Shown here piece by piece: positions 40,561 through 49,706 of a stretch of 64,000 nt of DNA. The notes under the pieces were generated by a model. It saw only the letters and a program-made list of their open reading frames with translations, searched no databases and had not been told where the DNA came from. The DNA comes from Paraniabella hibiscisoli (GTDB taxonomy: Bacteria; Bacteroidota; Bacteroidia; Chitinophagales; Chitinophagaceae). The position numbers and the translations under genes were made by a program. The stretch spans positions 186,001-250,000 of the forward strand of contig NZ_JAKWBK010000003.1 of the NCBI RefSeq assembly GCF_022512515.1, read 5' to 3'. The first letter of the stretch is position 1. Each line of letters opens with the position of its first letter.

Positions 40561-41691
40561 TTATCGATTTACAAATTCCAGAACAGTATTGGTAATATAG
40601 GCCAACTGCTCCTCATCCATTTCTGTATGAATGGGTAGAGAAACTACACGTTCCGTTAACCAGTCTGTTACCGGTAATTCCTGGTTTTCCGTATTAAAAT
40701 GAGCAAACATTTTTTGTTTATGCCCCGGAACCGGGTAATAGATCATTGCCGGAATTTTCTTTTCAGCTAAAAAAGCAACCAGTCCTTCCCTATCTACACC
40801 ATTCAGCAATAAAGTGTATTGATGATACACATGGCTGGCAAAATCGGCTTTAGCCGGAACAGTTAATTTATCCGTTACACTAAAGGCTTTATTATAATAT
40901 GCAGCCACAGCCTGCCTGGCTTCATTATAAGCATCCAAGTGCTTTAGTTTAATATTCAGTATCGCAGCCTGCACACTATCCAAACGGCTGTTACAGCCTA
41001 CCACATCGTGATAGTACCTTTTGCTTTGACCATGGTTGGCTATCATCTGCATTTTAGCGGCCAGCTCATCATCATTGGTACAAATAGCGCCCCCGTCGCC
41101 AAAAGCGCCGAGGTTTTTACTGGGATAAAAAGAAGTACACCCGATGTGACCGATGGTACCCGTTTTTTTCACCGTCCCATCCAGGAAGGTAAAATCAGCG
41201 CCGATAGCCTGCGCATTATCTTCTACAACAAACAGGTTATGCTTCTCTGCAATAGCCATGATGGCTTCCATATTGGCAGCCTGCCCATAGAGGTGCACGG
41301 GAAGGATCACTTTGGTTTTAGAAGTGATCTTGCTTTCCAGCTCATGAATATCGATACAAAAAGTGTGTTGATCAACTTCTACAAACACCGGTTTTAATTG
41401 TAAAAGAGCGACCACTTCAGTAGTGGCTATAAACGTAAAAGACGGTGTGATCACCTCATCGCCAGGCTGCAATCCTAAAGCCATTAAAGCGATCTGCAAA
41501 GCATCCGTACCATTAGCGCATGGAATTACATGTTTCGCACCCAGATAATCGGCCAGGTTTTTAGAAAACTCTTTTACCGCCGGACCATTGATAAACGCAC
41601 TACTATCCAGCACATCTAACACTGCATTGTCAACCTCATTCTTGATCTTAAGATACTGGCTGCGGGTATCAACCATCTGGATAGGACGCAT
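40561..41691 (-). CDS. DegT/DnrJ/EryC1/StrS family sugar aminotransferase
   Basis: 376 residues, intact. PLP-dependent transfer of an amino group to a keto-sugar nucleotide. PLP-lysine in SFYPSKNLGAFGDGGA, CANGTDALQIALMALG and VVEDNAQAIGAD are the usual cofactor-binding segments. Together with the neighbouring dehydrogenase this suits an amino-uronic acid (WbpE-like) or a similar surface sugar. First gene of a four-gene minus-strand operon; promoter at 41711-41718. Confidence 0.92.
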   Translation of the reverse strand: MRPIQMVDTRSQYLKIKNEVDNAVLDVLDSSAFINGPAVKEFSKNLADYLGAKHVIPCANGTDALQIALMALGLQPGDEVITPSFTFIATTEVVALLQLKPVFVEVDQHTFCIDIHELESKITSKTKVILPVHLYGQAANMEAIMAIAEKHNLFVVEDNAQAIGADFTFLDGTVKKTGTIGHIGCTSFYPSKNLGAFGDGGAICTNDDELAAKMQMIANHGQSKRYYHDVVGCNSRLDSVQAAILNIKLKHLDAYNEARQAVAAYYNKAFSVTDKLTVPAKADFASHVYHQYTLLLNGVDREGLVAFLAEKKIPAMIYYPVPGHKQKMFAHFNTENQELPVTDWLTERVVSLPIHTEMDEEQLAYITNTVLEFVNR

Positions 41692-41710
41692 AGGGATTAA
41701 TTTAAGGGGG

Positions 41711-41758
41711 CAAAAGTAATAAAATAAAAAGCAATATTATAGATTGCTTTTACATTTG
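41711..41758. promoter_or_regulatory. Divergent promoter pair between the aminotransferase gene and waaA
   Basis: CAAAAGTA at 41711-41718 is TACTTTTG on the minus strand; TACATTTG at 41751-41758 is on the plus strand. Both match the -7 consensus TAnnTTTG exactly. Between them AGCAAT (41730-41735) and ATTGCT (41743-41748) form an inverted repeat. The right-hand element predicts a transcript start near 41765, which decides the waaA start at 41786. Confidence 0.55.
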
Positions 41759-41785
41759 CGAAAAGGCAAACCAGTGGATGTTTTA

Positions 41786-43021
41786 ATGTATAATATTTCA
41801 ATAAGGCTGTACCAGCTGGCGATTTTAATCGCTTCCTTATTCAACAAAAAGGCGAAATGCTGGCTGGAAGGAAGGACAGATATTTTCAACAAGTTGCAAA
41901 GCGCGATTGGCAAAAGCAATAAAGTCATCTGGATGCATTGCGCCTCTCTGGGAGAATTTGAACAGGGACGACCGGTATTGGAAGAATTGCGTTTACAATA
42001 TCCTGAACACCAGCTTTTGCTTACCTTCTTCTCACCTTCCGGCTACGAAATCAGGAAGAACTATGCCGGAGTAGATTGGGTATTTTATTTACCATTGGAT
42101 ACGAAAGCCAACGCCGGGAAATTTATGGATATAGTAAAACCTTCGTTATCCATCTTTGTAAAATACGAGTACTGGTATCATTACCTCCACAAACTACATC
42201 AAAAAAACATTCCTGTAATCCTTATTTCAGCCATTTTCAGGGAAAATGCACCGTTTTTTAAATGGTACGGCAGTGTACACCGAAAAATGGCGAACTATTT
42301 TCATCATTTATTCGTGCAGAACCAGGAGAGTTATGACCGTATTACCAGGATAGTGCCGGCCGTGAAGGTTTCTTTAGCCGGGGATACCCGCTTCGATCGG
42401 GTAAAAACTATCGCAGACAGTTTCGAACCTTTACCTCTTATTGAAGCGTTTATCGGGGGTAAAAAAATAATGGTAGCCGGTAGCACCTGGCCTGAGGACG
42501 AACTTATATTAAAAAAACTGATCGAAAACCAGCCGGATCTATCATTAATTATTGCACCTCATGAAATTACCGACACACATCTCCGGTTTTTAAGGGAAAC
42601 CTTTGCAGGAGCAGCATTTTATTCGGAATTGCTAAAAGCCAATAATGGTATCTCGTCCGAACGCGTGCTGATCATCGATAATATAGGTATGCTTTCCAAA
42701 CTCTACTATTATAGTTTAGTGAGCTATATCGGTGGAGGATTTAACAAATCAGGGATTCATAATACGCTGGAAGCAGCGGTTTACGGTAAACCCGTATTAT
42801 TTGGTCCTAATTACCAGAAATTTGCGGAGGCTACTGGCCTGATCAAAAACAGAGCGGCCCACAGCTATACTACTGATACAGAACTGATTCAGTTGACCCA
42901 ATCCCTTTTTTCCAATGAAAATCTATTAAAGGAATACAGCGATAACGCCGGTAAATTTGTGGCCTCCCATACCGGAGCAACCAACCTTATTATAAACTGG
43001 CTTAAGAAAACCGCCTTTTAA
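41786..43021 (+). CDS. waaA: 3-deoxy-D-manno-octulosonic acid (Kdo) transferase
   Basis: 411 residues, intact. Adds Kdo to the lipid A precursor at the inner membrane. One N-terminal membrane anchor (LYQLAILIASLF), then the GT30 hallmarks: WMHCASLGEFEQGRPVLEEL (catalytic Glu), FSPSGYE, FVKYEYWYHYL, VAGSTWPEDE, IIAPHEI and the nucleotide-binding YIGGGFNKSGIHNTLEAAVYGKPVLFGPNYQKF. ATG 41786 is chosen because the predicted transcript starts after the upstream in-frame codon at 41744. Its 3' end overlaps the convergent gene by 20 bases. Confidence 0.95.
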   Translation: MYNISIRLYQLAILIASLFNKKAKCWLEGRTDIFNKLQSAIGKSNKVIWMHCASLGEFEQGRPVLEELRLQYPEHQLLLTFFSPSGYEIRKNYAGVDWVFYLPLDTKANAGKFMDIVKPSLSIFVKYEYWYHYLHKLHQKNIPVILISAIFRENAPFFKWYGSVHRKMANYFHHLFVQNQESYDRITRIVPAVKVSLAGDTRFDRVKTIADSFEPLPLIEAFIGGKKIMVAGSTWPEDELILKKLIENQPDLSLIIAPHEITDTHLRFLRETFAGAAFYSELLKANNGISSERVLIIDNIGMLSKLYYYSLVSYIGGGFNKSGIHNTLEAAVYGKPVLFGPNYQKFAEATGLIKNRAAHSYTTDTELIQLTQSLFSNENLLKEYSDNAGKFVASHTGATNLIINWLKKTAF

Positions 43022-43739
43022 GCAGTTGTTCAAACTGACTGGTTATAGGGTGCCCGGGCATCCAGCCATTCTTCGTCTTCAGTTCTCTTTCTATCCAGTA
43101 TTCTGCTTCGGTGAGCGAGCTAAAATTGTTGATCGTTTTGATGCTTCGTTCAAACATGATCTCATCACCCCTGAAAAGCTCTCTTACAAAGGCAAGCCGG
43201 TCCTGTGCTGTAATAGCTTTATTCAGGTCTTTAATCGCATTTCTACCCGCCTTGGGAGTAGAAGCCTGTTTTGCCGCTTTAGATCCCCCGGCCCTGTTTT
43301 GCCTGGATAAGGTCGGCATATCATCCGCAAATTCAGTGCTTTCACTAAAGCTAAGCGTTGCCTGTCCCTCAATAGTTTTCAACTGCTGTTGTAATTTTAT
43401 GAGCTCTTCATAGCTCGGTATTTCCCTTGCCGATTCCGGCGAATTGTCCTCATCCTCAGCTCCTTCCACTACCAGTTCGTAATATTCCTTCTCACCACTA
43501 TCACTATCTCCATTTGACTGTTCTTTATCATCGATAAGCGTGTTACTACCGGGCATTGGCTTAGCGTTGGGAACGATAACCGAGATACCGCTGGTCCCTA
43601 AAACATCCACTTCACGCATGGTTCCGGCTATCTCATTCTGCAGCATTTGCACCGTACTCAACAATTGGCTCAATGGTACTTTTTGAGAAAATTGCATGTT
43701 TAGTTTTTCAATCAAACTTCTGATTCTTTCCATTGTCAT
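43002..43739 (-). CDS. Conserved hypothetical acidic protein
   Basis: 245 residues, intact. N-terminal coiled coil (MERIRSLIEKLNMQFSQKVPLSQLL), an acidic low-complexity middle (about 80-115), a basic linker and a folded C-terminal helical domain (KDLNKAITAQDRLAFVRELFRGDE...TEAEYWIERELKTKNGW). No signal peptide or membrane segment. The layout of a helical head, disordered middle and conserved tail suggests a protein-protein adaptor (inference). Convergent with waaA; a -7-like TACCTTTG (complement of 43881-43888) lies 142 bases upstream. Confidence 0.65.
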   Translation of the reverse strand: MTMERIRSLIEKLNMQFSQKVPLSQLLSTVQMLQNEIAGTMREVDVLGTSGISVIVPNAKPMPGSNTLIDDKEQSNGDSDSGEKEYYELVVEGAEDEDNSPESAREIPSYEELIKLQQQLKTIEGQATLSFSESTEFADDMPTLSRQNRAGGSKAAKQASTPKAGRNAIKDLNKAITAQDRLAFVRELFRGDEIMFERSIKTINNFSSLTEAEYWIERELKTKNGWMPGHPITSQFEQLLKRRFS

Positions 43740-44044
43740 TTTTTAATAGCACCAGCAGTAGTATATATTAATATCAGAATTGTCCTGGGAACATTAACTG
43801 AGATCGTCACACATTGGGCATCGGCACATAATAATCATTTAATCTGCAAAAACAATACCTGTTAATTTCCCATTACAACCCAAAGGTAGGTTTGCTCACC
43901 TTCTTTATATGTCATGAACTTCCCATAAATCTTAATAAATCCAGCTAATCATCACACAGACATACTACTTTTGGGAAATTTTAAACTAATACGCCAACGG
44001 ACAATAAATATTGTGCAGGCCGACAAAATGTATAAATATTAACA
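43740..44044. other. Intergenic region upstream of thymidine kinase
   Basis: 305 bases between divergent genes, holding the two -7 elements at 43881-43888 (minus) and 43966-43973 (plus). Nothing else recognised. Confidence 0.5.
43966..43973 (+). promoter_or_regulatory. -7 promoter element of the tdk gene
   Basis: TACTTTTG matches TAnnTTTG exactly, 71 bases before the tdk ATG. No TTTG is found at the usual -33 position. Confidence 0.45.
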
Positions 44045-44620
44045 ATGTTTATTGAACCCAATTTAAGCGGAGAGCGGCGCGGCTGGATTGAAGTGATCTG
44101 CGGCTCTATGTTTAGTGGTAAAACAGAAGAGCTGATCCGCCGCCTGAAGCGTGTGAAATTTGCCAATCTTAAAGTGGAGATCTTTAAACCTGCAATTGAC
44201 ACAAGGTATGATGAACTAAATATTGTTTCACACGATACTAATGCTATCCACTCTACCCCGATTGACAATTCGCAGAAAATATTACTGATGGCCCAGGGTG
44301 CAGATGTTATCGGTATAGACGAAGCACAGTTCTTTGACGATGGTTTACCCGAAGTGTGCGATAAGCTGGCTTACCAGGGCATCAGGGTAATTGTAGCCGG
44401 ACTTGACATGGATTTTACAGGGAAGCCATTCGGGCAAATGCCTTTTATTTTGGCCAAGGCCGATTATGTAACTAAGCTCCATGCTATTTGTGTAAAATGT
44501 GGCAATATTGCCAATTACTCGTATCGCAAAATACCGGATGAAGACCAGGTGATGCTGGGTGCGATGGACGCCTACGAGCCGCGTTGCCGCGTGTGCTATA
44601 ACGAGAAAAAAGAAGCTTGA
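44045..44620 (+). CDS. tdk: Thymidine kinase
   Basis: 191 residues, intact, type II family. Walker A in GSMFSGKTEELIRR (residues 20-33), DEAQFFDD with the catalytic acid, and GLDMDFTGKPFG. The zinc ribbon has all four cysteines, C-V-K-C and C-R-V-C. Converts thymidine to dTMP in the salvage pathway. The ccmB gene begins one base after its stop, so the two are likely cotranscribed. Confidence 0.96.
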   Translation: MFIEPNLSGERRGWIEVICGSMFSGKTEELIRRLKRVKFANLKVEIFKPAIDTRYDELNIVSHDTNAIHSTPIDNSQKILLMAQGADVIGIDEAQFFDDGLPEVCDKLAYQGIRVIVAGLDMDFTGKPFGQMPFILAKADYVTKLHAICVKCGNIANYSYRKIPDEDQVMLGAMDAYEPRCRVCYNEKKEA

Positions 44621-44621
44621 T

Positions 44622-45268
44622 TTGAAACCTATTCTTACCTTATTTAAAAAGAACTCTTACTGGAAGTACGCCAGCAGTACAGCTTCTATGGTATATTATT
44701 ATACATGGGCGCTACTATTTTCGTATTATTCCTGGCGATACAGGAACCCGAAAAAGAGATCTGGAATGGTTTGTTCTGGGTGATACAACTGTTCATTTGT
44801 ATTAATGCTGTAGCAAAAAGTTTTATGCAAGAGAGCCGGGCACGAATGCTCTATTTTTATACGATCTCTTCGCCATCACATTTTATAGTGGCTAAGTTGC
44901 TTTTTAACAGCCTGCTGATGTTACTGATGACCCTGATCAGCCTGGTGTTGTTTTTTGCATTTATCGGCAATCCTGTTCAAAAAATGCTTCCTTTTATTGG
45001 GTTAAGCCTGTTGGGTGGATTTAGTTTGAGCATGGTATTTACCTTTCTGGCGGCTATTGCAGCTAAAGCAAGGCAAAATGCCGCTATTATGGCGGTTTTA
45101 GGCTTCCCCCTTATTGTGCCTCAACTAATGCTGCTCATGAAGCTATCTGCAGCGGCCTTTACCAGCCAACAGGGATTTGAATGGAGCGATGTACTACTCT
45201 TAATCGCCCTGGATTTCCTGGTAGGACTCTTATCTGTTATATTGTTCCCCTTTCTTTGGAGGGATTAA
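44622..45268 (+). CDS. ccmB: Heme exporter protein CcmB (one frame break)
   Basis: Permease subunit of the CcmABCD transporter that loads heme onto CcmE. 215 residues after restoring an A near 44647, which turns the raw N-terminus into LFKKELLLEVRQQYSFYGILLYMG, the family's usual start. Six hydrophobic segments; conserved GLFWVIQLFICINAVAKSF and RMLYFYTISSPSHFIVAKLLFN. Start is TTG 44622, since no ATG is available at the right place. No ccmA ATPase gene lies next to it. Confidence 0.87.
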
Positions 45269-45364
45269 TCTTTTGCATATCAGGCATATGCTCCCGAGCA
45301 TGCGGGAAGATCAGTCGGCCACTTTCTATTTTAGATTATCCTTACACATTATCAACTTTCCACT

Positions 45365-45372
45365 TACTTTTG
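45365..45372 (+). promoter_or_regulatory. -7 promoter element of the ccmC gene
   Basis: TACTTTTG, an exact match to TAnnTTTG, 28 bases before the ccmC ATG. Confidence 0.45.
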
Positions 45373-45400
45373 TGTTTATCAGTTTAAATTGGTTTTTAGT

Positions 45401-46093
45401 ATGAGGAAAGCATGGTGGAAGATTCTCTGTGTGCTATTACTGGTATACGCGGTGGTAGGTGGTTTATTGATTAAGATACCTAATCTGCCGGTGCTGGGAG
45501 AAACCATTCGCAATGTTTTTTATCATGTGGGCATGTGGTCGGCAATGTTTGTATTGTTTACCTGCTCCATGGTACATTCTATCCGTTATTTAAGTAAAAA
45601 CAATTTAAAGAACGATATTGCCGCCAATCAATATGCTTCTGTAGGCATCGTATTTGGTCTTTTGGGCTATGCTACCGGCGCCGTTTGGGCCAGCTACACC
45701 TGGGCCGATCCCAACAACCCGGCCTTTGATTCTTTCAGTGCGGTTGCACGCGAACCGAAGCTGATCGGCACAGCAGTAGCGTTATTGATCTATTTCGCTT
45801 ATTTTATTTTAAGAAGCTCTATCCAGGATATTGACCAAAAAGCCCGGATCAGCGCTGTATACAATATTTTTGCTTTTGCAATGCTTTTCCCTACTATTAT
45901 GGTGGTGCCCCGGTTGTTGCCGAGCTTGCATCCCGGACAGGAAGGAAATCCGGCGTTGAACTTTAAGGATTCCAGCCCGGCTATGCGTATGATCCAGTAT
46001 CCCGCATTTATAGGCTGGGCATTGTTAGGTGTATGGATTGCAACGCTTAAAATAAGATTCAACTACGTAAAAGAAAGAAATTTTATTAAATAA
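45401..46093 (+). CDS. ccmC: Heme exporter protein CcmC with an aberrant WWD region
   Basis: 230 residues, six hydrophobic segments. N-terminal KAWWKILCVLLLVYAVVGGLL, the first histidine segment NVFYHVGMWSAMF and a second one LLPSLHPGQEGNPAL correspond to the two heme-ligand loops. The tryptophan-rich loop between them reads VWASYTWADPNNPAFDSFSAVAREPKL, which keeps the leading W-x-x-x-T-W but not the W-G-x-W-W-x-W-D pattern. ATG 45401 is preferred to the TTG at 45389. No frame break is evident in this stretch. Followed two bases later by ccmD. Confidence 0.82.
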   Translation: MRKAWWKILCVLLLVYAVVGGLLIKIPNLPVLGETIRNVFYHVGMWSAMFVLFTCSMVHSIRYLSKNNLKNDIAANQYASVGIVFGLLGYATGAVWASYTWADPNNPAFDSFSAVAREPKLIGTAVALLIYFAYFILRSSIQDIDQKARISAVYNIFAFAMLFPTIMVVPRLLPSLHPGQEGNPALNFKDSSPAMRMIQYPAFIGWALLGVWIATLKIRFNYVKERNFIK

Positions 46094-46095
46094 AG

Positions 46096-46298
46096 ATGGC
46101 AATGAAGTTTTTGATGTTCGTTCTATTCCTGCTTCCTTTGTTGGCGAATGCGCAGGCCAAAGAAAACCTGATGTATAGCAGTGGCAGGATATATGTAGTA
46201 ATTGCCGTAATACTGATTATTCTTATCGGTTTGATCCTTTATTTGGTGAGAATTGAAAAAAGGTAAAAAAGCTGGAAGAAGGTAACACCAACGGATAG
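46096..46298 (+). CDS. ccmD: CcmD-family small membrane protein (one frame break)
   Basis: 67 residues, easily missed because of its size. Signal-like start (MAMKFLMFVLFLLPLLANAQ), then NLMYSSGRIYVVIAVILIIL as the single membrane segment, and after restoring one A near 46257 the charged cytoplasmic tail EKKVKKLEE. This is the layout of CcmD in Bacteroidota, which stabilises the CcmABC complex and helps release heme-loaded CcmE. Starts two bases after ccmC. Confidence 0.75.
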
Positions 46299-46514
46299 AC
46301 AACCTCCCCTCCCGCTTTATTTTTGTTTGCTTTGCTGTGTATCATAGGTACCGTTGATTGCCGGAACCCATGAATAGTTACTTCTGTGTTTGCCAAATTA
46401 CCTGGAAGTACCGACCATATCTGTTTACTGCCGGTTAACAAAATAAGTATTTTCTTAACCTTATAAATAACGATTAATTTCTATTTTGCCAAAACATTGA
46501 AAATCCTATATCTA

Positions 46515-47930
46515 TGCATAACGATGACAACAGCTTTTTTGATGCCGTAAAAAAAGTTTTAGTAAAGCGGCTGAATTTACCAAATGGGACAAAGGTTTGC
46601 TGGAGCAAATAAGCGCCTGTAACGCGGTATACCGTATGCGCTTTCCTGTAAAAAAGAAGATGGCAGTATTGAAGTAATTGAGGCCTACCGCGTACAACAC
46701 TCCCACCACAAAACTCCCTGTAAAGGTGGTATCCGTTTTTCTATGGCGGTAACACAGGACGAGGTAATGGCCCTGGCAGCTTTAATGACTTATAAGTGCG
46801 CCATTGTAAATGTTCCGTTCGGCGGTGGAAAGGGCGGTATTAAAATCGACCCTAAAAAATACACCCCATACGAACTGGAAAAAATAACCCGTCGTTATAC
46901 GTCGGAGTTGATCAAAAAGAATTTTATTGGTCCGGCAGTGGACGTACCGGCTCCCGATTACGGCACCGGTGAAAGAGAAATGGCCTGGATCGTGGATACC
47001 TATGCAGCCATGCACCCGCATGAGATTGATGCAGCTGGTTGTGTTACTGGCAAACCCGTTTCGCAGGGTGGTGTAAGGGGCAGAAAAGAAGCAACCGGCC
47101 TGGGTGTTTTTTATGGCTTGAAAGAAGTATGCTCTATGGAAGAAGAAATGGTGAAGCGTGGCTTAACTCCTGGTGTAGAGGGAAAAAGAATTGTGGTACA
47201 GGGACTGGGTAATGTGGGCTACCACTCAGCCAAATTCTTTAGTGAAGCAGGTGCAGTAATTGTAGGTATTGCGGAATTTGAAGGTTCTATCTCAAAGCCG
47301 GATGGTATTGATGTGGAGGCCCTGGTTGAACATAGAAAAAGAACAGGCTCTATTTTAGACTTCCCTGGCGCTATTAATCTCGAACATAATGGTGCGGCAT
47401 TGGAACTGGATTGCGATATTCTTATTCCTGCAGCTTTAGAGCAGGTGATCACCAAAGAAAATGCACCAAGGGTGAAAGCGAAGATCATTGGTGAAGCAGC
47501 AAACGGCCCGCTAACGCCTGATGCAGATGAGATTCTTTTGGCAAAAGGTGCACTGGTGGTGCCCGATATGTACCTGAATGCAGGTGGTGTAACCGTTTCT
47601 TATTTCGAATGGTTGAAAAACCTGAGTCACGTTCGTTACGGCCGGATGGAAAAACGGTTTAACGAAACCATGAACGAAAGAATTCTGCAGGAAATTGAAG
47701 ACCTGACGGGCAAAAAAGTGGATGGCAAAAACCGTTCTTTAATCAAACATGGTGCTGATGAAATAGACCTGGTATATAGCGGCCTGGAAGAAACGATGAT
47801 CACCGCTACACGTGAGATCATGAACGAATGGAAGAATAACGACAATATCCCGGATATGCGCACAGCAGCGTATGTGGTAGCTATCAATAAAGTAGCCACT
47901 ACTTATGCAGAACTCGGAATCTTTCCATAA
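46515..47930 (+). CDS. gdhA: Glutamate/leucine/phenylalanine/valine dehydrogenase (two frame breaks)
   Basis: 471 residues from ATG 46515 after removing an A near 46552 and restoring one near 46652. Substrate domain: QHSHHKTPCKGGIRFS, ALMTYKCAIVNVPFGGGKGGIKIDP (catalytic lysine region), VDVPAPDYGTGEREM. NAD(P) domain: VVQGLGNVGYHSAKFFSEAG. C-terminus DMYLNAGGVTVSYFEW. Links glutamate and 2-oxoglutarate. Bounded downstream by a strong terminator. The raw open frame starts only at 46743, so about 76 residues would be lost without repair. Confidence 0.93.
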
Positions 47931-47950
47931 TTACTTTATAACATTTACTA

Positions 47951-47978
47951 AAAAAGGGTCGCTCGCGCGACCCTTTTT
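47951..47978. terminator. Bidirectional terminator between gdhA and susD-1
   Basis: Stem AAAAAGGGTCGC / GCGACCCTTTTT (12 bp, perfect) with a four-base loop. A- and T-runs on the two sides serve both convergent genes. Confidence 0.88.
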
Positions 47979-47996
47979 ATTCAGACATGTTCTGTT

Positions 47997-49688
47997 TTAA
48001 TAGCCATTGGGCTTTATGAAATCAGGATTAGCATCTATTGCTTGCTGCGGTATAGGAAAAACAGTTTTATCCCCCGCATCAGCCGACTTGTCCCACCATT
48101 CACCTCCAAAACGGTTCCAGCGTATCAGGTCGGGACGACGATGACGCTCACCAAGAAACTCGCGTCCCAGCTCATCTACAAACTCATCATCGGTGAGCTT
48201 ACCAATATTGGCAGCATAGCTTTGAGCCGGCCAGTTGGCCTCGGAGAAATTACGCTTCTTTACTGCATCTATTAATGTTGCCGCGCCAGCCTTATCTCCG
48301 GCCCTGTACTTACACTCAGCCAATGCATAATAAATTTCCGCAAGGCGAATTTCTGCAACGGAGTTCGCCATAAATAAACCTGCCGACCTTTGAAGCCATG
48401 GAAATTTCAGCAATCGTACACCTGAGTTCTCTTCGCCGGTTGCCACATGCGAACCTTCTGTCCAGCGACCACCTGGCTTTTCGGAGAACCGTCCTACCTG
48501 GTCTACAAAAATCAAAGGCTTACCATTGTATTCCTCCGAGCCATTTACTACTTTAGTACTGTCATAGCCAAACTTCCTGGCTGCGTTGAATTGATATAAC
48601 TGGCCTATGATAAAGAAGCCCTCATAGTCACCATTAGCCGACGTAGTACGGTAGCTCTGTTTTCTTTTATCTGCAGCTGCAAATTTCTCGTAGGGCTTAC
48701 CCAGCTTGTGGTTGTAGATATTTCCGTCCAGATCTCTCGAAGGCGTCATATGAACACCGTTCCAGGAGCTCCAGTCGTTATCAAATGCATAACGCATGGC
48801 ATAGTGCATGTGCGCATTGTACATCCATCCGAAATTGTACAGATCCAGTTTATGAGGGAACTCAAATATATTCTCCGGCGACCGGTAACCGCCCACTCCC
48901 GACCGAAACGGCCCACGGTAATCGGCATCTAAACTATAGTCGCCATACTTTCCACTAATAATATCCTGTGCCCATTGCGCACATTCGGTATACTTGGCAG
49001 TGCCTGCCCATTTCTCTGCATTCAGGTAAAGACGCACTAATAAAGAAGCTGCACCCGCCTGGTCCCATCTGCCTACATTGCCATTTTTAGGTAGGTCGGG
49101 TAAAGACTCTTTTAGCTCTTTTTCAATATAGGCAAATACTTCTGCCGGTTCTGACTGGGGTTTCGATTCTTCCGCTTTTTCTATTATAGGAACTTTTCTG
49201 AAGAAGTCGAGCAGGAACATATAGAACCAGGCTTTCAACGTTCTTAGTTCCGCTACGTGTTGCTTCTGATCCGCAGCAGTCATCCCCATGGTAGTGTAAT
49301 CCAGTTTAGCAATATCGTCCCCTATCACAATACATTGCATAATACCCTGGAATGGCCCAATCCAACCGCCATATACCTGTCCCTGCCTTACATCCCAGTT
49401 GTGGCCGTGCAGGCGGATCCACTGACCATCATCATAACCATGCTTACCCTTTTGTGTCCATACAAACTGATCAGCTGTAAGCTCCTGCAAAAGCCATCTG
49501 TCACCGTCCCATCCGCACCAATGGCCATGCTCATAAGGCCTTAGCAGTGCAGCTATAACAGAATTTTTATCGCCGTAATATTGATCGGCCGGAACATCGC
49601 TGAACATTTCCTCGTCCAGTTTGGTACAGGAGGCTATGAGCAATGCGACAAGTAATACCGGCAATTGAATTATTTTAAATGCTTTCAT
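47997..49688 (-). CDS. SusD/RagB-family nutrient-binding lipoprotein (distal SusD)
   Basis: 563 residues, intact. Lipoprotein signal KIIQLPVLLVALLIASC. SusD pattern: repeated helical TPR-like scaffold, QHVAELRTLKAWFYMFLLDFF near residue 150, SVAEIRLAEIYYALAECKYRAG and the C-terminal ERHRRPDLIRWNRFGG. The last stretch PDFIKPNGY ends the protein. Caps the SusC-type transporter and binds the oligosaccharide. Next to its SusC gene in the usual order. Confidence 0.92.
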   Translation of the reverse strand: MKAFKIIQLPVLLVALLIASCTKLDEEMFSDVPADQYYGDKNSVIAALLRPYEHGHWCGWDGDRWLLQELTADQFVWTQKGKHGYDDGQWIRLHGHNWDVRQGQVYGGWIGPFQGIMQCIVIGDDIAKLDYTTMGMTAADQKQHVAELRTLKAWFYMFLLDFFRKVPIIEKAEESKPQSEPAEVFAYIEKELKESLPDLPKNGNVGRWDQAGAASLLVRLYLNAEKWAGTAKYTECAQWAQDIISGKYGDYSLDADYRGPFRSGVGGYRSPENIFEFPHKLDLYNFGWMYNAHMHYAMRYAFDNDWSSWNGVHMTPSRDLDGNIYNHKLGKPYEKFAAADKRKQSYRTTSANGDYEGFFIIGQLYQFNAARKFGYDSTKVVNGSEEYNGKPLIFVDQVGRFSEKPGGRWTEGSHVATGEENSGVRLLKFPWLQRSAGLFMANSVAEIRLAEIYYALAECKYRAGDKAGAATLIDAVKKRNFSEANWPAQSYAANIGKLTDDEFVDELGREFLGERHRRPDLIRWNRFGGEWWDKSADAGDKTVFPIPQQAIDANPDFIKPNGY

Positions 49689-49706
49689 TTTAAAGTGATT
49701 AAAGGC

